Source: Salvelinus alpinus (taxonomy: Eukaryota > Chordata > Actinopteri > Salmoniformes > Salmonidae). Taken from it: 64,000 nt of DNA. The translations under genes and the position numbers were made by a program. Of this stretch, positions 45,801 to 56,632 are shown piece after piece (positions within the stretch are counted from its first letter, which is position 1; each line of letters opens with the position of its first letter). The DNA lies in NCBI RefSeq assembly GCF_045679555.1, contig NC_092091.1:18412072-18476071 (forward strand), given 5' to 3'. The notes under the pieces were generated by a model that ran no database searches, was not told the origin of the DNA, and was given only the letters and a program-made list of their open reading frames with translations.

Positions 45801-46529
45801 TTTTGGTGGCCTCAATGTTATGTTACTTTGTAACTGTAACATTGATAAGACTCCTGCAAAATGATCTGCTTTTCATAGACAAGTATTCATAGCATGGTCG
45901 TTAATATATAAACATAATTTTTCCCCGCATAGGTATTTAATTTGGAACAATAAGGACATTTTGTATAGAAACAAGTCTTTCTTTTTAAGAACTGGTTCAA
46001 TAATCATATCCTGCTGATGAGTCAACTTATTAATGCAGAAGGATTGTTACTCAATTATGAAGAATTTTTATCTCGTTACAATATCCCTGTAACACCTAGA
46101 GAGTTCGCCATAGTCTTTGATGCTATTCCATCTGGAACTCTCATTTTATTTAGTGGTGTAGCCAGACCTCACCTTCTTGACCTACCCTCGCTTAATCCAG
46201 GTGACTCTCCAATAGGGAAGATATGTTTCTCCTTGCTCCCGCAGAACAACAGATCTATACGTGCTTTATTTCAAAGGGATATTGTATCCATTCCTTAGAT
46301 CACAAGTTACTGGAATACATTGGTCACTAATATCTGTTGGAAAAAAGTCTGGTTATTACCACACATACTTGCTTGTTAACAAGGTCAAGGTCTCTTTCAG
46401 AATGATCCATAAGTATTACCCTGCGAATCATTACCTGAAGAAACTCAAAAAAGACATTAACATTGATTGTACTTTTTGTGTTGAGCATCCAGAAACAGTT
46501 TTGCATTTATTTTGGCATTGTCTACATGT

Positions 46530-48397
46530 TTTATTTTATTTATTTTTATTTAACCTTTATTTAACCAGGTAGGCAAATTGAGAACACGTTCTCATTTACA
46601 ATTGCGACCTGGCCAAGATAAAGCAAAGCAGTTCGACACATACAACAACACATAGTTACACATGGAGTAAAACAAACATATAGTCAATAATACAGTGAAA
46701 AAAAATAAGTCTATATACAATGTGAGCAAGTGAGGTGAGATAAGGGAGGTGAAGGCAAACAAATATATGTATAAATAAATAAAAATATAAAAAGGCCATG
46801 GAGGCGAAGTGAGTACAACACAGCAAGTAAAATAAAAACTAAAAAAACAATGGAATGGTTGGTTTGCAGTGGAAGAAAGTGCAAAGTAGAGACAGAAATA
46901 ATGGGGTGCAAAGGAGCAAAATAAATTAATAAATAAATACAGTAGGTAAAGAGGTAGTTGTTTGGGCTAAATTGTAGATGGGTTATGTACAGGTGCAGTA
47001 ATCTATGAGCTGCTCTGACAGCTGGTGCTTAAAGCTAGTGAGGGAGATAGGTGTTTCCAGTTTCAGAGATTTTTGTAGTTCGTTCCAGTCATTGGCAGCA
47101 GAGAACTGGAAGGAGAGGCGTCCAAAGGAAGAATTGGTTTTGGGGGTGACTAGAGAGATATACCTGCTGGAGCGCGTGCTACAGGTAGGTGCTGCTATGG
47201 TGACCAGCGAGCTGAGATAAGGGGGGACTTTACCTAGCAGGGTCTTGTAGATGACCTGGAACCAGTGGGTTTGGCGACGAGTATGAAGCGAGGGCCAGCC
47301 AACGAGAGTGTACAGGTCGCAGTGGTGGGTAGTATATGGGGCTTTGGTGACAAAACGGATGGCACTGTGATAGACTGCATCCAATTTATTGAGTAGGGTT
47401 TTGGAGGCTATTTTGTAAATGACATCACCGAAGTCGAGGATTGGTAGGATGGTCAGTTTTACAAGGGTATGTTTGGCAGCATGAGTAAAGGATGCTTTGT
47501 TGCGGAATAGGAAGCCAATTCTAGATTTGACTTTGGATTGGAGATGTTTGATGTGGGTCTGGAAGGAGAGTTTACAGTCTAACCAGACACCTAGGTATTT
47601 GTAGTGGTCCACATATTCTAAGTCAGAGCCGTCCAAAGTAGTGATGTTGGACAGGCGGGCAGGAGCAGGCAGCGATCGGTTGAAGAGCATGCATTTGGTT
47701 TTACTTGTATTTAAGAGCAGTTGGAGGCCACGGAAGGAGAGTTGTATGGCATTGAAGCTCGCCTGGAGGGTTGTTAACACAGTGTCAAAAGAAGGGCCAG
47801 AAGTATACAGAATAGTGTCGTCTGCGTAGAGGTGGATCAGAGAATCACCAGCAGCAAGAGCGACATCATTGATGTAAACAGAGAAGAGAGTCGGTCCAAG
47901 AATTGAACCCTGTGGCACCCCCATAGAGACTGCCAGAGGCCCGGACAACAGACCCTCCGATTTGACACACTGAACTCGATCAGAGAAGTAGTTGGTGAAC
48001 CAGGCGAGGCAATCATTAGAGAAGCCAAGGCTGTCGAGTCTGCCAATGAGGATGTGGTGATTGACAGAGTCAAAAGCCTTGGCCAGGTCAATGAATACGG
48101 CTGCACAGTATTGTTTCCTATCGATGGCGGTTACGATACCGTTTATGACCTTGAGCGTGGCTGAGGTGCACCCATGACCAGCTCTGAAACCAGATTGCAT
48201 AGCGGAGAAGGTGTGGTGTGATTCGAAATGGTCGGTAATCTGTTTGTTGACTTGGCTTTCGAAGACCTTAGAAAGGCAGGGTAGGATAGATATAGGTCTG
48301 TAGCAGTTAGGGTCAAGGGTGTCCCCCCCTTTGAAGAGGGGGATAACCGCAGCTGCTTTCCAATCTTTGGGGATCTCAGACGACACGAAAGAGAGGT
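46530..48397 (-). mobile_element. Young 5'-truncated LINE inside the L1-like element
   Basis: Flanked by the 12-bp target duplication 'ttgtctacatgt' (46518-46529 and 48398-48409). The 3' end lies at the left, with a repeating A/T tail ('tttattttatttatttttat' on the + strand). The RT frame 48386-46983 is open. Nearly identical to 60048-62995. Confidence 0.95.
46983..48386 (-). pseudogene. LINE reverse transcriptase, intact 3' two-thirds (467 codons)
   Basis: It copies LINE RNA into DNA at the target site. Visible motifs in order: YRPISILPCLSKVFE, QSGFRAGHGCTSATL, FIDLAKAFDSVNHH (palm A), MGVPQGSILGPTLF (B) and HLYADDTILYT (C, catalytic DD). A thumb/C-terminal region follows to EQLIDYCTCT. The frame is fully open but lacks the endonuclease and the RT N-terminus because of 5' truncation, so it is not autonomous. 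Differences from the copy at 60619-62112 are a few percent of residues. Confidence 0.92.
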
Positions 48398-49038
48398 TTG
48401 TCTACATGTAAAACAATTATGGAAAGATATTCACAGTTTTATAATTGTTAATATTCTTGATGACTTTTGTTTGTTATGGGAGAATGTGCTGCTCGGGTTT
48501 CCTGAACCATAATAAAGATAAAGAAAAACAATTTTACCTCATAAATCTACTTGTGCTAATGGCAAAGTTTCATATTCATAAATGTAAATTCACTAATAAA
48601 AAAACACTCTTCCGTGTTTTCTATAAGGATTTCAAGCAGTACATTAAGACCATTCAACATTCTTCTAATAAGAAAGCTGTTAAAACAATCAATATGTCTG
48701 TTTCTTTTAAGGTCTTTGTATAATCTGTAATTTGTTGTACCCCTAGCATATGTTATCATTGTCTATTTATGTACTTATTGTATGTATACAGACTTTTCTA
48801 CATTGGTAATAAAAAATAATAAATAAACGAAATAGAAATTTTAATTTTATTTGATTGAATAGAAGTTTCGCAATGGTTAGGATGTTACGAAAGCATTGAT
48901 ACAGTATAAGTAGACAAACGTAGCATTTCGGCAACTTACATTACAACTTATGTGCATCTGACATCTCATTGGCTAGTATGGTATCACCTGATCTTGGCTC
49001 CTCCTCCCACCTGCCTTCCATCTTTGAGGACATGTACA

Positions 49039-49625
49039 TACAGTGGGGCAAAAAAGTATTTAGTCAGCCACCAATTGTGCAAGTTCTCCCACTTAAAAAG
49101 ATGAGAGAGGCCTGTAATTTCCATTTCCTAATAATTGCTCCCACAGTTGATTTCTTCAAACCAAGCTGCTTACCTATTGCAGATTCAGTCTTCCCAGCCT
49201 GGTGCAGGTCTACAATTTTGTTTCTGGTGTCCTTTGACAGCTCTTTGGTCTTGGCCATAGTGGAGTTTGGAGTGTGACTGTTTGAGGTTGTGGACAGGTG
49301 TCTTTTATACTGATAACAAGTTCAAACAGGTGCCATTAATACAGGTAACGAGTGGAGGACAGAGGAGCCTCTTAAAGAAGAAGTTACAGGTCTGTGAGAG
49401 CCAGAAATCTTGCTTGTTTGTAGGTGACCAAATACTTATTTTCCACCATAATTTGCAAATAAATTCATAAAAATCCTACAATGTGATTTTCTGGATTTTT
49501 TTTCCTCATTTTGTCTGTCATAGTTGAAGTGTACCTATGATGAAAATTACAGGCCTCTCTCATCTTTTTAAGTGGGAGAACTTGCACAATTGGTGGCTGA
49601 CTAAATACTTTTTTGCCCCACTGTA
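49039..49625 (-). mobile_element. Tc1-like element, family 5, internally deleted (587 bp)
   Basis: 'tacagtggggcaaaaaagta' and 'tacttttttgccccactgta' begin inverted repeats that stay paired for about 80 bp (to 'ggcctgtaattt'). The - strand frame 49258-49064 holds the transposase start [15 protein letters not shown] with [11 protein letters not shown], then jumps straight into the 3' terminal repeat. No catalytic part remains. Confidence 0.93.
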
Positions 49626-50101
49626 TATTGTTGGAGCGGTCACTCAACTATATTGTCAATATAATAATCTTTGCCCATAGTCCTTCTCCGGTGAGAGCTT
49701 GGTACTGGAAGTTCCTCTGTGCGTGTGTGTGAGATACTGTTTGAGAAGAAATGTTTAGGGTGTGGTCCATTGTTTACGAAAATGTATATGTGTTGAGTTC
49801 GGCCAGCAGTGAGTTTATTGATGTTTGACAATATTCTATGTGTACAGTATGTAAATATGTTTTCAGTTGGTTTCATTGGAGAGGCTTTGCTGGCTTCGAG
49901 GTCCAAGTGATTTATTGGAAGAGCCCTCCCTTACAGTGATTGTCTTTTGAAAATGTATTTTGTATTCAGGCAATTCCATGGTAATGGCATTACACAGACT
50001 CTTTTTAAAGTGAGATTATTTTCATGTTAAAATGTGTCAAACAAAAACCATTGATTTAAAAAATCTATATATATTTTAACAAACCGTACAACTCTCTGGG
50101 G
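49626..50101. other. Locus D intron remnant and half fold-back
   Basis: 49674-49740 ('cccatagtccttctccggtg', 'gagcttggtactggaagttc') is homologous to the E intron at 52217-52262 and continues the D intron broken off at 40822. 50015-50100 ('caaacaaaaaccattgattt', 'tttaacaaaccgtacaac') is one arm of the fold-back at 27637-27940. No gene. Confidence 0.65.
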
Positions 50102-50261
50102 ACGACGACAATGGAAATAGTCTGGGTAGCCATTTGATTAGATGTTCAGGAGTCTTATGGCTTAGGGGTAGAAGCTGTTAAGAAGCCTTTTGGAACTAGA
50201 CTTTGCGCTCTAGTACTGCTTGCCGTGCGGTAGCAGAGAGAACAGTCTGACTAGGGTGGCT
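50102..50261 (-). mobile_element. LINE 3' UTR fragment
   Basis: 'tagccatttgattagatgtt', 'gccgtgcggtagcagagaga'. The same 3' UTR as in the LINE at 9057-9200. It abuts the end of the E 3' UTR. Confidence 0.8.
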
Positions 50262-50269
50262 GGAGGAAA

Positions 50270-51076
50270 GAGAAATGTGCAGGTAAAGATACCTCACGAT
50301 AAACATGTATTATCAACATTTATTCTGTTATACAAAAGGCAGATAAAATGTACAATCTCTGGAAAAACACGTTTCTCAAGCTTCATTCATATGAATGGGT
50401 CTACATGAGCATATTACAACACATTTTCATAATTGTCAAAACGTGGAAAACAAAATAAATACAAATATTTTCCCCTCAGAGTGGATATAGGCATCAAACA
50501 TCGGTAATAACAAAAATGGTAAGATTCCTTCAGCTCCTGAGACTAACAAAAATCTGTTATTGTGAAAACTACTTTAACAACATCAAACAAGATATAAAGT
50601 AGCAGATTTCAACATTTAACAACACATTTAACTCTAAAAACATGTTTTATGTACAGATGGAGGACAAATGTTCAAATGTCTGTTGTGTCATCCTATAAGT
50701 AATGAGCAGGAACTGCTCAAAAAATCCACTAGCTGCTGTTAGATAGTTCTTATGTTCAAGCAGTAATTCAGTCATATCTTATTCACCCAAGAGTAGTGTC
50801 CTGAGGGGCATCTCCTCTCACAAGTGGAAGTTAGAATGTGACTCTGTCTTCTGTCTCCAGACCTTTTCCCAAACAGCACATTATCATGTTTTCTCCCTTG
50901 TCATGATTGTTTATGTAACTTTGTAGGAGTTCTATCATTTTGAGAACTCCTGCAATCACTGCACCTATACAGTGATGCCTTGGTGTGTCTTTGATTGTTA
51001 TTTAATGTACCTGATTGGGAAATGCATTTTCTACTATGAGGACATTAGTATGGTCCTCGAGTCCTCGTGTGCACTT
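50270..51076 (-). other. 3' UTR of zinc-finger locus E
   Basis: Uninterrupted, about 0.8 kb, and the best guide to the ancestral 3' UTR of the cluster. It aligns with A (4380-5230), B and D. Confidence 0.75.
50319..50324 (-). promoter_or_regulatory. Polyadenylation signal AATAAA, locus E
   Basis: AATAAA on the - strand, 750 bp after the stop, aligned with the other three loci. Confidence 0.7.
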
Positions 51077-52092
51077 TCAGATTGGTGCCAGTGCTGAATC
51101 TGGTTCTCCTTTCTCTCCTGTGTGAATCTTTATATGCACTGACAGATTACTGGCAACGCTGAATCCTTTTCCACAATCAGGACAGAGATATGGTTTCTCC
51201 CCAGTATGGGTCCTCATGTGTCTTTTCAGATCTCCAGTCTGCATGAAGCATGTACCACAAACAGGGCAGGAAAAAGGTTTCTCCCCTGTGTGGCTCCTCA
51301 TGTGCACTGTCAGCTTACTGTTCTTGCTGAACCATTTACCACAAACATGACAACACAACCTAGCTGCAATGTGAGTTTGGAGGTGCTCTTTCATACCTTC
51401 TGTGGACTCCATATGCTTTCCACACACTCCACAAAGTGTTTCTTTATCCTTTGTATGAGTTTGAACATGTTTAATCAATGAGCCCATGTAATGAAAATAC
51501 TTACCGCACACCTTACAACAAGGAGTAGCATGACCTTGACTGGATGATTTCAGGAGGGACAACTGAGTAGATTTCTTACCCTTAGTATTGATACGGGACC
51601 TTTGTCCTTTAACCATCTCTGTTCTCTTTGATTTGACTTGCTTAAAACCTGATGGAGGTCTTTTATTCTCCATACCACTTTGAACTGCAGAACATACTGG
51701 ATTTACTGCAAGGGGGGGCTGAGAGACACTGGTTGGTTCTGATTCCCTATAGTCCTCTCCATCAGGTTCTGTTTTGATCTGTTCAGTTGTAGTACTGGGT
51801 AGAGTGTCTCTCTCTTTGTTTCCTTCCTTTTGAGCTTGATAGATATTTGAGAGCTGAGTTGGGTACTCCACACAGTCACTTTTCACACAGGCAGGAGTGA
51901 ATATGTCATCTTTAGTAACAGTCTCAATCCGTTGAATCTGCTCTTCCTCCTGACTGGTCCGGAGTTCCTCCTCTTCATCTTTAAATTGTATGGTTTCTGG
52001 GTCCTCCAGCCCCAGATTGTGGCTCCACTCCTGCTCATAGTGCTGCTGCTCCGGGGGGATCTCCGCTTCAGAGAGAGTGAGCTGCTGGAAGT
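51077..52092 (-). CDS. C2H2 zinc-finger protein, last coding exon (locus E, 5 fingers)
   Basis: A likely nuclear DNA-binding regulator, paralogue of A, B and C. The acceptor AG is at 52094-52093 ('ccttcttccag') and the phase 1 start is G|AC TTC CAG. It encodes 338 residues, the shortest of the set. The linker lacks the SVS of the sisters (LTLSEAEIPPEQQH) and has FKDEEEE in place of IKEEQEE, but keeps EQIKTEP. Contact residues (-1,2,3,6): YGSK, SEGE, KSKV, QGDR, VSNV. Finger 2 has His-Met in place of the usual core Phe (CGKHMEST). The frame is intact and ends GEKGEPDSALAPI. Exon 1 is at 58600-58423. B is the closest relative by finger order: E lacks the RGHI finger of B. Confidence 0.88.
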
Positions 52093-52949
52093 CTGGAAGA
52101 AGGATAAGACAGAAAATGTAATGACATGTATGTAACAAGGTAGGAACCAAAGTATTGGTCAGTGTTTCATGTGGGACCCTAATTAGTGATCAACTTGGGA
52201 AACGTATAAAAGCACCCCATAGTCCTCCTCAGGTGAGAGCTTGGTACTGGAAGTTCCTGTATGTGTGTATTTTGAATAATGTAGTAGTAGTAGTAGTCAT
52301 CGTAGTCGTGTGTCCACCCCGTCTGCCGAAGTTGGGACTTGGGAGTGTTCAGAATCATTTCGGTTTTACCAGAGTATTTGTACATTTTCATTGAAAATCA
52401 CTACAATAAAATGTGTTTTAGCTGTCACCCTGGCCTGATATTGGCTACACTAGCTACTTCCCTCTCCTTACTGCAGGACAGCAGTCGGCAAGCAGGAGCG
52501 AAGGACACACTGTGCCGCGTGTTGTTGTGTTGCCAGGTTGCAGCTCAAACTCTCCCCACTGAGCGTTAGACTGTATCACGGTGACATCCAGAAGGTTAGC
52601 AATATTACTAATGATTTCTCGTGTAGGCAGCTATCCTACTCAAAATATAAAATCAGTGGGATGGAACAAATTGGCTATGTTAGCTAGCGGGTAGCGATAT
52701 AGCTGCCTGGTGAAGCAACTGCTGCCCAGTGGGAACCAGCAGTGGCAAGCAACTCGATACAACACCGTTGCACTGGTCATTCACACCGGCTTGTCGTTAA
52801 GTTAGCTAATTGTCATGTCACGGTGACATCCAGATGGTGACCAATACTACAAGTTATTTCTCCCTCACCCATCGAAATTTACATCACTTTCTTTTACAAG
52901 TTTTAACTAGCGGCATGCTGCTGTTGTTGCCAGCTAGCATAAACTAGCT
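52093..52949 (-). other. Intron of locus E, proximal part
   Basis: 52130-52262 is conserved with the introns of B and D. A (TAG)n-like run lies at 52281-52299. Two imperfect direct copies begin 'tcacggtgacatccaga' (52576-52620 and 52818-52860), about 240 bp apart. No gene. Confidence 0.55.
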
Positions 52950-54803
52950 GAATAAGTGCATCGACAAAGTCGTCCCCGGAGTGACCATACATAAATATCC
53001 AAACCAGAAGCCATGGACTACAGGCAACATCCGCATTGAGCTAAAGGCGCCGTTTAAGGAGCGGGACACTAATCCGGACGCTTATAAGAAATCCTGCTAC
53101 GACCTCAGACGAACCATTAAACAGTCAAAACGTCAATACAGGACTAAGATTGAATCATACTACGCCGGCTCTGACACTCGTCGGATGTGGCAGGGCTTGC
53201 AAACTATCACGGATTACAAAGGGAAACCCAGCAGCGAGCTTCCCAGTGATACGAGCCTACCAGACGAGCTAAATTCCTTCTATGCTGGCTTCGAGGGAAG
53301 CAACACTGAACCATTCATGAGAGCACCAGCTGTTCCGGATGACTGTGATCATGCTCTCCAAAGCAGATGTGAGTAAGACCTTTAAACAGGTCAACATTCA
53401 CAAGGCCGCAGGCCCAGCCGGATTACCAGGACACATACTCAGAGCATACACTGACCAGTTGGCAGGTGTCTTCACTGACATTTCCAACCTCTCCCTGACC
53501 CAGTCTGTAATACCTACATATTTCCAGCAGACCACCATTGTCCGTGTGCCCAAGAGCGCCAAGCTAACCAGTCTATACATGACTATCGCCCCGTAGCACT
53601 CACATCTGTAGCCATGAAAAGCTTTGAAAGGCTGGTCATGGCTCACATCATCAGACACCTTAGACCCCCTCCAATTCGTATACCGCCCCAACAGATCCAC
53701 AGATGACGCAATCTCTATTGCACTCCACACTGCTGGACAAGAGGAACACCTAAGTGAGAATGCTGTTCATTTAATTCTGAGCTATAGTCAAAACCATAGT
53801 GCCTCCAAGCTCATGACCCTGGGTCTGAACACCTCCCTCTGCAACTGGACCCTGGACTTCCTGACGGGCCGCCCTCAGGTGGTAAGGGTAGGCAACAAGA
53901 CGTCCGCCACGCTGAACCTTAACACGGGGGCCCTTCAGGGGTGCGTGCTTAATCCCCTCCTGTATTCCCTGTTCACCCACGACTGCGTGGCTGCGCACGA
54001 CTCCAACACCATCATTAAGTTTGCTGACGACACGAGAGTGATTGGCCTTATCACGGACGACGAGACTGCCTATATGGAGGATGTCAGTGACGCCAGGAAA
54101 ACATCCTCTCCCTCAACGTCTGCAAGACAAAGGAGTTTATTGTGAACTACAGGAAATAGAGGCCCGAGCACGCCCCCATCTACATCGACGGGGCTGTAGT
54201 GGAGTGGGTCAAGAGCTTCAAGTTCCTTGGTGTCCACATCACTAATGAATTATCATGGTCCACACACACCAACAGAAGTGAAGAAGGTACGACAATGCCT
54301 CCTCCCCCTCAGGAGGCTGAAAAGATTTGCCATAGGCCCTCAGATCCTAAATGTTCTACAGCTGTACCATTGAGTGCTCTTGACTGGCTGCATCACTGCT
54401 TGGTATGGCAACTGCTTGGCATCTGCGTGCAAGGCGCTACAGAGGGAAGTACATACGGCCCAATACATCACTGGGGCCGAGCTCGCTGCCATCCAGTACC
54501 TCTATACCAGGCGGTGTCAGAGGAAGGCCCTAAAAATTGTCAAAGACTCCAGTCACCCTAGTCATAGACTGTTCTCTCTGCTACCGCATGGAAAACAGTT
54601 TGATGCACCAAGTCTGGAACCAACAGGACCCTGAACAGCTTCTACCCCCAAGCCATAAGACTGCTAAATAGGTGGTCTGGATAGCTATTGGTTATCTTCA
54701 TTGACCCTTTTTGCATTAACTCTTTTGACTCATCACATTCACTGCTGCTACGGTCTATCTATCCTGTTGCCTAGTCACTTGATCCCTACCTATATGTCAC
54801 TAG
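52950..54803 (+). mobile_element. 5'-truncated LINE, jockey/CR1/L2 group
   Basis: Reading left to right: post-endonuclease linker (52981-53376, NQKPWTTGNIRIELK), RT start (KTFKQVNIHKAAGPAGLPG), palm ([35 protein letters not shown]), catalytic [10 protein letters not shown] (about 54019-54048), C-terminal KFLGVHITNELSWSTHTN and ITAWYGNCLAS, then a 3' UTR ('gtctatctatcctgttgcct') to about 54803. Frames break in at least five places. The same family as 9057-11605, in the E intron on the opposite strand to the gene. Confidence 0.9.
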
Positions 54804-55046
54804 CGTAACAGTTTCTCTGGACCCTCCCGTAATGTTAATGGGTAAATGTTTATTAGTAGGCCTATTTGGTCGTCATTTTCTCATGTTAAGCCTAACATTT
54901 CATGAAGCTATTCACTGTCGTATTGCTGACATTTTTAGACTGCTGGCTGGTGGCAATTATGCAATTACTTGTTCATTAATTAAAAGTAGGAAATTTAAAC
55001 ATCATACTAATCAGCTGCCAATTTGTTTTTATTTATTTTATATACA

Positions 55047-55803
55047 CACACTGAACAAAAATATAAACGCAACATGTAAAGTGTTGGTCCCATGCTTCAT
55101 GAGATGAAATAAAAGATCCCAGAAATTGTTCATATCCACAAAAAAAAACATGTCAATTTTGATGGACAAATTTCTATACATCCCTGTTAGTGAGCATTTT
55201 TCCTTCGCCAAAATATCCATCCACCTGACAGGTGTGGCTTATCAAGAAGCTGATCAAACATTACACAGGTGCACCTTGTGATGGGGACAATAAAAGGCCA
55301 CAAAAATGTGCAGTTGTCACACAACGCCACAGATGTCTCAAGTTTTGAGGGAGCGTGCAATTGGCATGCTGACTGCAGGAATGTTCACCAGAGCTGTTGC
55401 CAGAGAATTTAATGTTATTTTCCCTACCATAAGCCGCCTCCGTCATTTTAGAGTATTTGGCAGTATGTCCAAATGGCCTCAACTGTAGACCATATGTGAC
55501 CATGCCAGCCCAGGACCTCCACATTCGGCTTCTTCACTTGCGCCACACGTACAGCTGATGAAACTGAGGAGTACTTATGTCTGTAATAAAGCCCTTTTGT
55601 GGGGAAAAACTCATTCTGATTGGCTGGACCTGGCTCCCAAGTGGGTGGGCCTTTGCCCTCCTAGGCCCACACATGGCTGTGCCCTTACCCAGTCATGTGA
55701 AATCCATAGATTAGGGTCTAATTCATTTATTTCAATTGACTGATTTCCTTATATGAACTGTAACTCAGTAAAATCGTTGAAATTGTTGAAATTGTTCAGT
55801 ATA
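55047..55803 (+). mobile_element. Tc1 family 3 deletion derivative
   Basis: Left end 'cacactgaacaaaaatataa', right end 'gaaattgttcagtata'. The 5' UTR and transposase start are present (55335-55488, LRERAIGMLTAGMFTRAV); the catalytic part is deleted and the 3' UTR follows. The 3' terminus has also lost its 'gcgtttatattt' part. Inserted in the E intron. Confidence 0.88.
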
Positions 55804-55965
55804 CAACTGTCCTGTATAGGCTACCTGAACCTGCATGACATGAGCCATCCTCGCGCTCTCTCCCAACTTGGATAGAAAGTTGTGTGTAAAACCAGTCTTA
55901 ATGCCAAATAATAGTCAGTCCACACTCAAAACACTAGCTTACTAGGGATTGTTTCATTATGCAGT

Positions 55966-55966
55966 G

Positions 55967-56009
<43 letters not shown>
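55966..56009. repeat. (AT)n(AC)n microsatellite
   Basis: 'atatatatatatatatatat' followed by 'acacacacacaca', directly adjoining the Tc1 family 4 terminus and apparently replacing its outermost bases. Confidence 0.95.
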
Positions 56010-56632
56010 AAAGTATGTGGACACCCCATCAAATTAGTGGAATCAGCTATTTCAGTCACACCCGTTGCTGACAGGTGTATAACATTGAGTACACAGCCAT
56101 GCAATCTCCATAGACAAATATTTGGCAGTAGAATGGTCTTACTGAAGAGCGCAGTGACTTTCAACGTGGCACCATCATAGGATGCCACCTTTCCAACAAG
56201 TCAGTTTGACAAATTTCTGCCCTGCTAGAACTGCCCCGGTCAACTGTAAGTGCTGTTATTGTGAAGTGGAAACGTCTAGGAGCAACAACGGCTTAGCAGT
56301 GACGTGGTAGGCCATACAACTCACAGAACAGGACCACTGAGTACTGGAGTGTGTAGTGCAAAAAATGTTTTGTCCTCAGTTACAACACTCACTACCAAGT
56401 TCCAGACTGCCTCTGGAAGTAACGTCAGCACAAAAACTCTTAGTCAGGAGCTTCATGAAATGGGTTCCCATTGCAGAGCAGCCGTACACAAGCCTAAGAT
56501 CACCACGCGGAATGCCAAGCCTGGGTTGGAGTGGTGTAAAGCTCGCTGCCATTTGACTCTGGAGCAGTGGAAATGCATTTTCTGGAGTGATGAATTACGC
56601 TTCACCATCTAGCAGTTTGACGGACGAACCCT
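56003..56632 (+). mobile_element. Tc1-like element, family 4, 3'-truncated
   Basis: It begins with 'aaaagtatgtggacacc', whose outer bases are microsatellite. Transposase parts: the helix-turn-helix region LPRSTVSAVIVKWKRLG-like around 56230-56285, then KPKITTRNAKPGLEWCKARC and FWSDELRFTI at 56304-56612, with the first catalytic Asp intact. Truncated after 'ttgacggacgaaccctgg', before the second Asp. Confidence 0.85.

Larger units (their letters stand above)
43078..48835 (+). mobile_element. L1/Tx1-like LINE copy 2, interrupted by a younger LINE
   Basis: Order: endonuclease (43139-43590, SLNARGLRNNVKRKALFLF and IVGGDFN), linker, RT (44592-45480, with TLIPKPKKDLLLLDNWHPI, FLDFYNAFDTVEH, RGIRQGCPISPYLF, LADDTTLF), C-terminal domain (45668-46523, knuckle CTFCVEHPETVLHLFWHC), then after the inserted LINE the last part (48399-48723, MAKFHIHKCKFTNKK) and 'ttggtaataaaaaataataa'. 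Without the insert it is about 3.9 kb, so ORF1 is missing. At least six frame breaks. Confidence 0.9.
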
